Of a stretch of DNA of 64,000 bases, positions 22,415-33,845 are shown in pieces. The notes under the pieces were generated by a model that was given only the letters and a program-made list of their open reading frames with translations, was not told the DNA's origin and ran no database searches. The translations under genes were made by a program, and so were the position numbers. Where the stretch lies: contig JAVIAB010000159.1 in the NCBI GenBank assembly GCA_032433765.1, positions 57,667,542 to 57,731,541 on the forward strand, in the 5' to 3' direction. The stretch is from Megaustenia siamemsis (lineage: Eukaryota; Mollusca; Gastropoda; Stylommatophora; Ariophantidae). The stretch's first letter is position 1; each line of letters starts with the position of its first letter.

Positions 22415-23565
22415 CTTTGATTGTCAATCTTTGTGATACTTTGTCAAGTGTGTTTAGTCTTATCTCTTTGATTGTCACTCTTTGTATCACGTTGTCAAGT
22501 TTGTTTAGTCTTTTCTCTTAGATTGTCACTCTTTGTATCACGTTGTCAAGTTTGTTTAGTCTTTTCTCTTAGATTGTCACTCTTTGTATCACGTTGTCAA
22601 GTTTGTTTAGTCTTTTTTCTTAGATTGTCACTCTTTGTATCACGTTGTCAAGTTTGTTTAGTCTTTTCTCTTTGATTGTCACTCTTTGTATCACGTTGTC
22701 AAGTTTGTTTAGTTTTCTCTTTGATTGTCAATCTTTGTATCTCGTTGTTAAGTTTGTTTAGTCTGTTCTTTTTAATTGTCACTCTTTGTATCACGTTGTC
22801 AACTTTGTTTAGTCTTTTCTCTCAGATTGTCACTCTTTGTTTCACGTTGTCAAGTTTGTTTAATCTTTTCTCTTAGATTGTCACTCTTTGTAACCCGTTG
22901 TCAAGTTTGTTTAGTCTTTTCTCTTTGATGGTCAATCGTTGTATCACGTTGTCAAGTTTGTTTAATCTTTTCTCTCAGATTGTCACTCTTTGTTTCACGT
23001 TGTCAAGTTTGTTTAGTCTTTTTTTCTTTGATTGTCACTCTTTGTAACCCGTTGTCAAGTTTGTTTAGTCTTTTCTCTTTGATGGTCAATCGTTGTATCA
23101 CGTTGTCAAGTTTGTTTAATCTTTTCTCACAGATTGTCAATCTTTGTATCTCGTTGTTAAATTTGTTTAGTCTTTTCTTTTTAATTGTTACTATTTGTAT
23201 CACGCTGTAAAGAATGTTTAGTCTTATCTCGTTGAATGTTACTCTTTGTATGACGTTGTAAAGAATGTTTAGTCTTTTCTCGTTAAATGCCACTATTTGT
23301 ATCATGTTATAAAGAATGTTTAGTCTTTTCTCATTGACTGTCACTATTTGTATCATGTTATAAAGAATGTTTAGTCTTTTCTCGCTGAATGTCACTCTTT
23401 GTATCATGTTATAAAGAATGTTTAGTCTTTTCTCGCTGAATGTCACTATTTGTATCATGTTATAAAGAATGTTTAATCTTTTCTCGTTAAATGTTACTCT
23501 TAGTATCATGTTATATAGAATGTTTAGTCTTTTCTCGTTGAATGTCACTCTTTGTTTTTCTGCTG
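22415..23565. repeat. 51-bp minisatellite, right arm
   Basis: About 22 units. Roughly 14-15 of subtype 2 (22415-23150) precede about 8 of subtype 1 (23170-23560), whereas the left arm has about 13 of subtype 1 and 9 of subtype 2. A 218-codon - strand frame (23003-23659) runs through most of it because 51 is a multiple of three. Confidence 0.93.
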
Positions 23566-23940
23566 TCAAGTTTGTTTCTGGCATCGCGTCGCTGATGTTG
23601 AATAATTTATTTTCCTCAATTATCGTTTGTTGACGACAACGTCCGTCAACATCGAGCATTGTCCATTAGTGATAGTATATTCGTGTATGATTGGTCGGCT
23701 GCTAACACTTCATGTTTTATTATTTATTCTGTTTAATCATCTAGAAACAACCAATATTCATTTCCCTATGATGTAAATAATTTAGTGCTGCTGTCTAGAC
23801 TGTGGCATATTCAAAGCTGCATACACTTCAACTAGAAAGGCTATCAAATAATTAATGAGATATTGACTTGACTTGAGCGACAGACAACCGAAATGTGATG
23901 TTTCATGATCAATGCGAAATATCTGTAGAAAACTGAATTT

Positions 23941-24141
23941 TTGAAGAGCAATAACATTTCACGTGTTGCTGTATTTGCTGATACAACATCTATAAATATA
24001 CAAGATCATGTTTGCAGGTATTCTGATTCGATGAAGACATGTTACAGAGAGATCGACGTATACAGAGATTGGAGGAAAAGAATATTAGGTTACGGAGATG
24101 AACTAAACGAATTGGGTTTAGAGACAAAGAGAAGACATTGA
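23941..24141 (+). CDS. Conserved unknown frame (right arm)
   Basis: Counterpart of 16479-16724. The shared part is open, with VFADTTSINIQDHVCRYSDS followed by REIDVYRDWRKRILGYGD and ELNELGLETKRRH. The region just upstream of the ATG differs and contains stops relative to the left copy, so the N-terminus is lost or never existed. Function unknown. Confidence 0.25.
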   Translation: MKSNNISRVAVFADTTSINIQDHVCRYSDSMKTCYREIDVYRDWRKRILGYGDELNELGLETKRRH

Positions 24142-24745
24142 CAGGTAGCATAAACTAGACACATGTGGACGGAGAACAAAAACGAATTGGGTTTAGAGAC
24201 AAAGAGAAGACATTGACAGGTAGCACAAACTAGACACATGTGGACGGAGAACAACATCACTCAGGTCACTCTCGTGTTTGAGGAAATTAACGAACAGACA
24301 GACCTGCTGGGTTGGATATAATTTCTTTCCACAATATTTGTCCACACTGGATTGTGACAATTATGTTGTTAACTGATTACCAGGCCATGATACAAACGTA
24401 TCTAGCATCTTATCTTTTTGTCCACTGTGATCTCTCGTTCTTTGTAATTTGCCAATTATAACCAAGTATTCATCATTTTCTCGTCTTATGATGTACCCGA
24501 AAAATGTCGATAGTTTATTTCTGATGTTTTCTAATTTTAAAATGAGCTCTCTCTTTTGTGTTGGACATTTTAATGATGTCCTCTTTGTTCAGAAAATAAA
24601 ACAAAGACTGAACTGGTCGGCTGAAACAACTGATAGGTAGGGAGAAGGTGAGTCGGCGAGCTGGACTCCTTGCGGCTTCTTTAGTTTTACGTCATACATC
24701 TCCTAGATGGAGAGCCCTTATCTGTCATACATGGTGGACTTAATG

Positions 24746-24930
24746 CATTTTTTTTTTGGGGGGGGGGTGGGTTTCTTTGACTTGTCATTGTTTGTGTTTT
24801 TGAGGCTTATTTGTTGACAGTACAGAATAGCCATTTCCATACCCGACCCCACCCCCTTCCTTAGTCGCCTCGTACGAACATGACTGGTAGGGACCAGCGC
24901 TACAATTCTTTATTCCCCTTTCGGGCCCCG
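24746..24930 (-). mobile_element. SINE-like repeat S, with poly-T/poly-G start
   Basis: The block with CGTACGAACATGACTGGTAG, CAGCGCTACAATTCTTTA and CCCCTTTCGGGCCCCGAC matches, in reverse, the 46540-46675 segment. It is absent from the left palindrome arm, so it arrived after arm formation or was lost from the other arm. Confidence 0.7.
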
Positions 24931-25091
24931 ACAGCATACCGGTGTACTTTAAGCTGTCGACTACATTATGGCAGCATACCGGTGTACTTTAAGCTGTCGA
25001 CTACATTATAACAGCATACCGGTGTACTTTAAGCTGTCGACTACATTATGACAGCATACCGGTGTACTTTTAGCTGTCGACAACATTATTA
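24931..25091. repeat. 40-bp minisatellite (four copies)
   Basis: ACAGCATACCGGTGTACTTT and AAGCTGTCGACTACATTATG form a 40-bp unit repeated four times, only in the right palindrome arm, directly after SINE-like repeat S. Confidence 0.92.
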
Positions 25092-25891
25092 CATTCTCTA
25101 CACCATAACGACACTTAGACCGTGTACCAACATTGTGTATTTTCCTTCGTATATTCTTCATCAACTACGGTTATACAAGTTTAAGTGTTTGCGTAATTGA
25201 CGTGTTCGTTCTTTCTTCCGACCATTGTATTCTGAGTATTCTTTTGTAGCACTAGGATTAGAAGGCATTAATTAATTGTGTGTCAGAAGATCTGCCAATA
25301 AGTAAAGTTCCACAGCAACTGTTTTATTTTCTCCCAATTGTGTTCACTCTTTCTATCTAGTTCTAATCTCTCTATCGAGTGTTATCAATAATCCAGTGCA
25401 GTACATCCGTTTTATAGAAATAACTTTCTATAGATAGATTTTCATAATCACTTGTTATTTTACTATTTCTTCTATAAACACGACATGAACATAGATGTAT
25501 TTTATCAGGATATAGTCCAAATACACTAATCTTGTTCGCTCTTTAAAGCAACATTAATCCCCTATGACGTCTCATTATGATCAATAATAATTAGGAGAAA
25601 ATATTTTATGTTTATGAACACATCTCTCTTCTGATTCGGCGTCACTCGTCCATAGTCCCAGTTGATATACATCCAACATTTCAGTTCCCCCTTTGATGAA
25701 GTACAATTATCTTATTTTAGGAGAAAACATCCTACCTCTCCCCTTTCCCAGCTGTGTCTTTCTCACGAACGGACCTTGTATTCGGTTACTTGCTGGCGGG
25801 TGGACATCTTCTGTAGCATTGGTTGCTTTCTGCTGGACAAGGGGAATCATGGGAACTTTATTAATTCTTCTGCTTCTTCTACTTTCCTTCC

Positions 25892-27480
25892 TCATCTGCC
25901 TTTCAGCGTCGAGGGGAGATATAATTTGCGGTCTTCTGCTCTTCTGTTCGCCTCTGCTGCTGTTATGTTTCCTAGTGCTTCTAATATTCCATCGATCCAT
26001 CTTTTTCGTGGTCGACCCTTGGGTCTGTTGTTCTCACACCGTTTGTTGAAGGCTCGTTGTGTTGTGTTTTGTTCTTTCTGCCTTGTCACGTGGCCGAACC
26101 ATTTTATCTGTTGTTTCCTTATATATTCTATGGCTGGGGCTATTCCTAGCTTTTTTCTCAGTTCTTCATTTCTGATCTTATCTCTCAGACTGTTTCCTGT
26201 CATTCGTCTAACACATTTCATCTCTGTAGAGGTTATTTTCTTATTGTTCTTGCATCTAGAGTCCAGGTCTGGCATTAGTAGCACAACGTTGGAATGAAGA
26301 TTGTATTGTATAGTGCTCGTTTTGCCTCCAGGGTTATTTCCTTGTTGGACAATAGTGGTGATAACTGTCTGATGATTTGACAAGCTTTGTTGCATCTTGA
26401 TTCTATCTCTGCTGTTTGGGAATTGTCGTTTGTCATTAGACTTCCTAGGTATTTGAATTTCTCTACTTGTTTTAGTTGTCTGCCTTCTATAGTTATGTTG
26501 ATGTTCTGTTTATTTTTGGCGACATTCATGACTTCTGTTTTGTTGATGTTGATTTTCATGTTGTATTTTGTTCCTAAGATGTTGAGTTTGTTTAAGTGTT
26601 CTTGTAGGTCTTCTATTGTTTCATGTATTAGTGCCTGGTCGTCTGCAAATAGAAGCTCGTTGATCTCCTCTGTCTCTGATGGGTTGGCTAGCTTGCATAT
26701 ATGGTCCATGTATGTAATAAACAGTAGGGGAGATAGTACGCACCCCTGTCTTACACCTGATCTAACTTCGAAGTGGTCTGTGTAGCCTGTTGCTGTTCTG
26801 ACCCTGCAGCTGCTGTTGGCGTAGAGACTTTTAATAATGTTGGTTAGATGTTGGCTTACTCCGTATGTTGTTAGTATCTCCCACAGTTGTTCTCTGTTTA
26901 CTCTGTCGAATGCTTTTTCCTGGTCAATGAAGGCTATGTATAAGTTTTGGTTGTGTTCTGTCGTTTTTTCTGCAAGCTGTTTTAGTGTGAATAGTGCAAC
27001 GGTACATCCTCTGTTTTTTTCGGAACCCCATTTGAGAATCGCTTAACTGTAGTTCTATTATTGGTCTCAGTCTTTTTTCCAAGATTTTGGCGTATAGCTT
27101 TCCTACATGGCTGAGCAGAGATATACCTCTATATTGATTGCAGTCTCTTTTGCTATCTTTCTTTTTCCATATTGGTATAATGATTGCCTGTTGCCAGTCT
27201 TCTGGGGCTTGTTGTTGGTGCCATGCTGCATTAAATATTCTGTGCAGCCATTGCATTCCTGTTTCTCCCGCTGCTGCTATTATTTCTATTGGAATGTTAT
27301 CTATCCCTGGTGCTTTGTTTCTTGGTGCATATTTGATTACTTCTTCTATTTCCTCTTTCATGATGTTGGGTTCAGTATTTGAGAGTTCTAGCGTGGTTTT
27401 TGTTGTCTTGTTGGTAGTTGGTATGTTTAACAGGTCTTCAAAATATTCTTTCCATCTCTGTTGCATACATTGGTTGTTTG
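25892..27480 (-). mobile_element. LINE B reverse transcriptase (truncated, frameshifted)
   Basis: Three overlapping - strand frames reconstruct the order of an RT domain. 27466-26924 has APGIDNIPIEII, IIPIWKKKD, YRGISLLSHVGKLYAKILE and QMGFRKK. A linking stretch (about 26950-26720) has the QEKAFDRVNREQLW and GVRQGCVLSP regions. 26709-26275 has LLFADDQALIHE and FKYLGSLMTND. 26395-25892 has the C-terminus with IKWFGHVTRQ and GRPRKRWIDGILE. The catalytic motif is FADD. Shifts near 27010 and 26290 break the frame. The 3' end abuts the palindrome's outer boundary at 25867. Confidence 0.88.
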
Positions 27481-27740
27481 ATATACTTTATTAATTGATG
27501 TTATTTAATATGTCAATGTTGTGATAACACATGCTAACCTTTTGGCAAATGAAATTTTCAAACTAAAATAAATCAACTTTCCCCTATTTTTAATGTTTAA
27601 TTAACGGTATAATGTTGTAATTATTGTTCACCGTTTGTTTATTGTGCATTTAATTTGATAGAGAAAAACTAGACGTAAATAAATGCTTGCATTGCAATGT
27701 TTTACTTTACTTCCGGAATAAATAAAACATAGAGTTCTCC
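27481..27740. other. No gene recognised
   Basis: AT-rich sequence between LINE B and the RNase H fragment with no repeat relation found. Confidence 0.4.
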
Positions 27741-28330
27741 TTCTTCTGCTGCGATCATGACGTCATTCAGGCTAGGACTCCAGATTCTCTTATGAAGGCA
27801 GTTACCTGTGTCAGTGATTCGGTTGTCCCGAGAGTTTCTCTTCCAGGGAGGTGGGCGTGGGCCACATTATCCTTCTCAGGTCTGTGTACTGGGGACAATC
27901 CTGTAGAACGTGTTGTGTTGTCATGGTATCCAGGGCACATTGGCATTGACTGGTTGTTCATATTTTGAGTTTACTGAACATATGGCTCTCTTCTGTTGTA
28001 GACAGTGCGAATACGAAGTATGATGACTTGATCCCTCCTTGATAGTCGGAGGTATCCGTCCCTCTCGTTAGACATTGGGCAGTGTTGTTTCCGTTTTCCA
28101 AGACACTGATTTTTGCTGATGGATTTGGCTTTATCGTAGATGACCAGCTGGTTCTCATGTGTGGTAATCTCCCTCTCCCACTTTAGCTAGTTTGTCTGCG
28201 CTTTAGTATCCGTGTATATTACAGTGTAATGGTATCCACTGGATGACCACTCTCCTCAGCAGATTGTATTCTCCCGTCTCAGTTCGTGCACCCATGATAA
28301 TGACGAGATCCATTGTGGGAAATTACCTAA
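27740..28330 (-). mobile_element. LINE H RNase H-domain fragment
   Basis: On the - strand the sequence near 28250-28160 reads VIQWIP-HCNIHG then SADKLAK, the classic RNase HI active-site region of LINE polyproteins. 27961-27767 continues with MCPGYHDNTT and ESLTQVTAFIRESGVLA, similar to the C-terminal ends of such proteins. Stops interrupt it. It is different from LINE G, whose motif is VPGHAGVRGNERAD. Confidence 0.7.
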
Positions 28331-29285
28331 AAACATTGGATACGAGTTCATTTACAAAATATTCTCCATGTGTGAGTATAGCAGCAATGCATTGTAGGTT
28401 TTGTCATTAAATGTATCTCCTACATCAAAATAAATAAACTCATCTGCATCATAAAAGGGTACGTGGCTGCTCCATGATGATGACTAAGTCTATTGACATT
28501 TACATTTTACATAAACAACTACCCGGGGAAGCAAAAGTTTAACGCCCTGTACCAGCCATTTCTTCTATTCTTACTGTTTGTTTATTGGACATTTACGGCT
28601 GGTCACATCTAACAAACCGGCCATAATCCAACACCTGTGATCACGTCTAATTGTTTTTGTTGCACCGGTCGAATCAATGCATTCTTGGTAACACGGGGAC
28701 GTAGTCGTTGATGTAATTTAGCTAGGAATGTGGACAAATATAAATTAGTACAAACAGTCTTACTGAAGAAATACATTATAAACGTTTCAGCTACAGAAGT
28801 TCGTCAGTAGGACAACAAACGTACAAGATGTTTGCATAGATTATTTCTTCTTAGCTTTAGTCAGTCTTGCGAATTTATCGACATAAGGCACACATTAGTT
28901 TTATTAGAGAAAGAATGAAAGTCTGTCAGATTGTTTCAACAAAACATTTGTAAAAAGAGCGACTGCTTATGGGAATGTGTGTGCGTATGTTTGCGTGAGT
29001 ATTTGTGGGTTCATAAAAAGTTTTCCAAATTACATGCAGTCACGTTATTTTATGAATGTGGTTCTTGTAATAATTGTTATTTTATTATTCACACAACGTT
29101 ATAAAACACATACAGACTACCTCAATTCCAATATCATGCCAACACTAACAACTTCCATCACACACAGACACCGTGCAACTAATTCTCTTCACCAACAAAC
29201 TGAGAATATACAACTCATAATAAACAGAAGCAGCTTATATTCAGTCGCAGTATCTCTGAACACTCTAATTTACTAATCGGCTCAA
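28331..29285. other. Mostly unannotated; one Penelope-like motif
   Basis: The reverse complement at 28825-28765 contains CTGACGAACTTCTGTAGCTG followed by AAACGTTTATAATG and CTTCAGTAAGACTG, the kind of tract seen at Penelope-like ends. The rest, including the 99-codon frame at 28977-29276, has no recognised content. Confidence 0.3.
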
Positions 29286-29289
29286 AACT

Positions 29290-29765
29290 GTTTCATCTCA
29301 TTTCACAAACTGGTCATCTCAAACTCTTAACCAACCTAAGGACTTTCATCTCCTTACAAAAATTGATTATTTCAATCTCTTAAACATCATAAGAACTTCC
29401 ATCAAATTGCATACAATAATCATGTTAATTTCTACACCAAAATAAAGACCCCCATTTCATTACACAAAATAACCATGTTGATTTCTTAAAAACAAACTAC
29501 ATCCATCTCATTAAACAAACTGACCATGTTAATTTATTTTTTTTTTTAAATACCCCCTTCTCATTACACAAATTAACCACTTTAATTTCTTCACCAAAAT
29601 AAGAACTTCCATCTCATTACTCAAACTAACCATGTTAATTTCTTCACCAAAATAAGAACTTCCAACACATTACTCAAACTAACCATGTTAATTTCTTCAC
29701 CAAAATAAGAACTTCCAACACATTACACAAACTGACCACCTTAATATCTTCACCAACGTACCAAC
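29290..29765. repeat. ~55-bp degenerate minisatellite
   Basis: Units contain CAAACTAACCATGTTAATTT, CTTCACCAAAATAAGAACTT and CCATCTCATTAC; about eight copies with growing divergence toward 29290. Confidence 0.8.
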
Positions 29766-29774
29766 ACACTCTCG

Positions 29775-30250
29775 TACTATTATATAGCTAAACAATAGTA
29801 GATGAAATCCTCTCCTTGTATAATAGCTAAACAATAGTATATGAAACCCTCCCATTGTATAATAGCTAAACAATAGTAGATGAAACCCTCCCATTGTATA
29901 ATAGCTAAACAATAGTAGATGAAACCCTCTCATTGTATAATAGCTAAACAATAGTAGATGAAACCCTCTCATTGTATAATAGCTAAACAATAGTAGATGA
30001 AACCCTCCCATTGTATAATAGCTAAACAATAGTAGATGAAATCCTTTCACTGCATAATAACTAAACAATAGTAGATGAAATCCTCTCACTGTATAAAAGC
30101 TGAAACCATAGTAGTTGAAACTCACTGTAGTTGAAACCATTGTACTACCTCAAACTATCTCACTTTACATTACCTAAACCATAGTAGCGAAAACCCCCTT
30201 ACTGTGTGATGCATGTAACCACAGTAGCTGAAACACTCTCACTCTGTAGC
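29775..30250. repeat. 42-bp minisatellite
   Basis: Units TAATAGCTAAACAATAGTAG and ATGAAACCCTCNCATTGTA, about ten copies. The period of 42 keeps a 14-residue repeat open on - (29697-30140). Degenerate units continue on the other side of the hAT element (31051-31110), so the transposon inserted into the array. Confidence 0.9.
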
Positions 30251-31050
30251 AGTGGCGTATACTGGTTTTGGGGTCTGGGCTACCGCTAGCATAATAAATA
30301 AAAGCATACATTATACTCAGTAGGTAAACATGAAGTAATATTTGCTAATGCCATCACTACATTTTAAATTACTTACTTATTTATATGTAAACTCTATCCG
30401 TCTTGTTTGGGACGAAAATGACTTGATGACTTTGTCATTGAAAGTACTATTGGGTTGGTTTCTAAGTTTCTGAGGGAATGATTTCTCAATGGACATTATT
30501 GCCAAACCAGATAAGCGTTCATGTGTCTGAGTTGAGCGACAATAAGATTTGATTCTCTTGAGAGTATAAAAAGTTCTTTCTACAGATGCTGACGCGCATA
30601 ACGTAGTTATAAATAGGTTAGGAAGTTCCGGTAATCAGACATAGTTTCACTTTCACTTTGTGACGCTTCTGATTGGCTAGAGCTAAAAATATCCATTGAA
30701 ACCGCATTTTTTATAGGTAGCTCACGCGTATAATTTTGACGGGAATTTGTTTATGTCAAGATCATTAATTCTAAGTCGAAGAGAAGAGAACTGTACCGCT
30801 GCTTATTAGCGGTTTCAACTTAGTTTCGGTTTCATTCACAAACGTTATAGTGGCCATAGAAAAACCTTGATTTAATCAATGCAAATCAAAGCAAATAAAT
30901 CATATTGGCCTACAAAATGTGTAATAGAATATTCGAAAATGTGTAATATAATTATGAAAAAATATAATAAATTATAATTTCCTGTTGTATTTCGTTCAAA
31001 TGTTCAGTATACAGGAGGTAGCTGCGGTAGTATAGAGAATACGCCACTGC
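30251..31050 (-). mobile_element. hAT-type DNA transposon remnant
   Basis: Terminal inverted repeats CAGTGGCGTATACT (30251) and the reverse complement CAGTGGCGTATTCT at 31050 bound an 800-bp unit placed within a minisatellite. It keeps the end of a transposase gene (30377-30631, -). The remainder is non-coding, so most of the transposase gene has been deleted. An 8-bp target duplication could not be confirmed; flanks share only CTGTA. Confidence 0.8.
30377..30631 (-). pseudogene. hAT transposase C-terminal dimerisation domain
   Basis: This is an open - strand stretch without its own ATG: PELPNLFITTLCASASVERT, then FYTLKRIKSYCRST, ERLSGLAIMSIE, ending at TAA 30379-30377. 'A-S-x-E-R-x-F-S/Y-x-L-K-R-I-K...R-L-S-G-L-A' is the hallmark of the hAT C-terminal dimerisation region in zinc-finger MYM/TTF-type transposases. 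No catalytic domain remains. Confidence 0.85.
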
Positions 31051-31129
31051 TGTACAACATCATAAACCATAGTAGCTGAAACCCTTTCACTGTATAGTAG
31101 CTGTAACCAGTTTCATGCCTCTCTTTCAG

Positions 31130-32155
31130 AGCTAAGAAAGAAAGAGGCAACAGATGTTAGGGGCGGGGCAATATCAGTTTGGATATATACGGGCTCCGTT
31201 TTGAAACTTTAAAATCATTTTGCGAACGTTGCTACAGGCAGCTAGATAGTGTTGTCTTCAGAATATCGGTAAGTACATTTAAATAAATGCTAATTGTTAT
31301 TTATTTCTGCTTGTATTGCAATACTGGCTTGTCAATATTTCCAATACTCGCATACATTTACTCACTTTCAGTGTGTAGGTTGATGTTGTATTCTTTATAC
31401 TTGTTATGGACCAACACATGGGACATGTGATGTTCATGAACTCCTCACAGTTTGATTGTTCTTTCTCCTAGTGCTGCTGATGTAGCTCACAAACACAGGC
31501 TTAACTCTCATTTAAAAGTGGCGATCATTTAGCATTTAAAATACATTTGTTACACATCTGTAAGTGTAATGGTCATCATTCGTATGTAGACAGAGAAAAC
31601 GGAAGGAAATGTTCCGAGTCACATAATGGGAAACAACTCCTCCAGGATCCAACTTCTCTATCAATTTGTTATTGTTAAGGGCTGCACTTTGGTAAATACA
31701 AGTATGAGATCATTTATGAACATTAATAATGGAGTGGAAGACAAATGCTTTCACTTGGGGAAGTCCATGGCTAAGCCTTATTGTTGCTTCTGTTTTAGGC
31801 TCAATAGAAACGATTGAATGATTTTGTTCATTTCGCGTCTATTGTCACGTTGTTGGAGGTTTAATTAGAGCCCCCATTTCCCACCTTTGTCTAGTGATTT
31901 TTGCTAAATGCATGTCTTAGATGAAGAATCATTTCATTTTCTTCATTTTCTTGGAAGGCGTCATCGATAATCTATGACACATGCGTAATTACGTCACCGT
32001 GTTACAGCCTTCACTAAAATAAGCTTTTTCTTCTGGAGCTAGTATTTTCATGCAGCAGGTCAGCTTTTTTATTACAATCTTTCCATTCTTAATGTACACA
32101 TACGGTTAGCTAAAAGTTATAATTATGTAGTTAATTGCTTTTGTTGATAATTCTC
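31130..32155. other. Unassigned; possible promoter/first exon
   Basis: GATATATACGGG (about 31183) resembles a TATA box, and ATCGGTAAGTAC (31265-31276) a strong splice donor, so a small 5' exon on + is conceivable. An ATG frame at 31626-31817 (MGNNSSRIQ...) has no recognised domain. Nothing links these parts in phase. Confidence 0.2.
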
Positions 32156-32164
32156 TCATTGTTG

Positions 32165-33640
32165 TACATATTCTTCTACCTTTTAGTTCCCAGTGGAGCA
32201 TAGGTCTTCAACAAACACTTTCCAAGTCGTTCTGTTTTTTGCAATTCTTTTACGATTATTCCATGTCCTCCCCATCATCTTCATCTCTGCTTCGATCTGT
32301 CTTCTCCAAGAATTCCTTTGTCTTCCTCTTTGTCTTTTCCCCTGGGGATTCAGAAAAGGGCCTGTTGTGTAATACTCTCGGTAAGCTTCCGTAGTGTGTG
32401 TCCTATCCATCGCCATCGTCTTCGCCTTATCTCTTTATCCACTGGTATTTGGCCGGTACATTTCCATAATTCCACGTTTGTGACTTTGTCCTGCCATTTC
32501 CATCCCTTTATTCTGCGCAAGCATCCATTAATGAAAGTCTGCACCTTCGTGATTGTCAATTTTGTTATTCTCCATGTTTCACAGCCATATAATAGGACCG
32601 ACTTAACATTTGAGTTGAAAATCTTTATTTTTTTTATTTAACCTAATTTCTTTGGATTTCCATATGTTTCCCAGTGCAATGAAAGCTCCTCTTGCTTTTG
32701 ATATCCTTATTTTGGTATCATTTTGTGTTCCTCCCTCTTTATCTATATTACTGCTCAGATATATGTAAGATTGTACGTCTAGTAGAGGTATTTCTCCTAG
32801 TTGTATTTGGTTATTTTGGTTATTGCCAACTGCATTATTTCTCATAATGTTGGTCTTATCTCTATTAATCGTCAGTCCTAGCTGTTTTGATCTTTCATCA
32901 GGTATGCTCATTTTATCCTGCATCTGTAGATGGCTGTGTGATAGGAGAGCTATGTCATCAGCAAAGTCTAAATCATCAAGTTGTTTGGTCAGTGACCACT
33001 GGATCCCATTTCTGCTGTTTTGAGTTATTTTCATAATCCAGTCTATGACCAGTAGAAAGATAAATGGGGACAGAAGGCATCCTTGCCTTACTCCTGTTCT
33101 TATTTTAAATGCTTCTGTAAGCTGTCCTTCATGCACCACACTACATTTTGTTCCTTCATACATTGTTTTTATCAGATTAAAACTTTATGGGGATTCCGTA
33201 ATGACTCAGCAACTTCCAAAGCATTCTTATGTCTAAACTATCAAATGCCTTTTCGTAATCTATGAATCCAATATAAAATGGGGATGTTAGTTCTAAACTT
33301 TGTTCAACTATTATACGTAGAGTAGTTATTTGATCAGCACATGATCTGTTCTTCCTAAAACCCGCTTGTTCATCTCTGACGTGTTTCTTTATAGCCTCAT
33401 GTAGTCTCTCCAGAATGATTTTGCCTAATATTGTTCCTGGCACTGATAGTGGCATAATTCCCCTATAATGTGTGCACTCCCGTAAACTTCCTTTCTTTGG
33501 TAGTTTGATCACATAACCTTCTCTCCAGTCTTTAGGTATTTCTTCCCTCTCCCAAATTGTATCCAATAGATCATGTAACATCTTGGTAGAGGTGTTAATA
33601 TCTGTAATATCTGCTTTGATGGCTTCCGAATACACATATA
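32165..33640 (-). mobile_element. LINE C, best copy (RT and C-terminus)
   Basis: The - strand frames in order: 33635-33177 with VIKLPKKGSL, CTHYRGIMPLSVPG, EQAGFRKNRSCADQ and GFIDYEKAFDSLD; 33163-32603 with TGVRQGCLLSP, LDFADDIALLSHS and SYIYLSSNIDKEG; 32559-32183 with [26 protein letters not shown] and [20 protein letters not shown], ending CSTGN. It lacks the endonuclease, and 1-base shifts near 33170, 32600 and 32400 disrupt the protein. Confidence 0.88.
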
Positions 33641-33845
33641 TACATATTTATATAATTCGGACAAAACATGAGCAGTAACTTCAAGACAGCTACATGAGAC
33701 GTATACAAAGCAATGAAAGCAAAAAAGGCGAGGGAATGAAAACAACAGTCCCAGTGAATGATAGTATCAAAATATGGACAGGCAAATCGATAACAATAAA
33801 CAACATAAAGACAAAAGGCTTAGTAAAGCGGCGCTATATGGTGAC

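Larger units (their letters stand above)
22372..25867 (-). repeat. Right arm of 11-kb palindrome
   Basis: Mirror image of 14872-18240. In order from the inside: 51-bp array subtype 2, subtype 1, the region around 23660-23940, conserved frame, 75-bp units, LINE F piece, then the outer end at GGGAACTTTATTAATT. It carries an extra segment at about 24745-25165 not present in the left arm. Confidence 0.93.

Noticed and set aside
23003..23659. 218-codon - strand frame with 17-residue repeats as a repeat-protein gene
   Set aside because: The 51-bp unit keeps both strands open; equivalent units in the left arm contain single-base losses that break the frame. No splice, start or conservation evidence.
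14872..25867. Palindrome as an assembly or library hairpin artefact
   Set aside because: Arms differ by many substitutions, by array copy numbers and by an extra segment in the right arm, which an artefactual fold-back copy would not show. Misjoining of separate loci is not excluded.
25662..26297. 211-codon + strand frame
   Set aside because: It is the antisense of the LINE B C-terminal region, which carries the real motifs.
31130..31817. A + strand gene with TATA, donor at 31269 and ATG at 31626
   Set aside because: Individual signals are present, but no phase-compatible coding exon or homologous domain was found.
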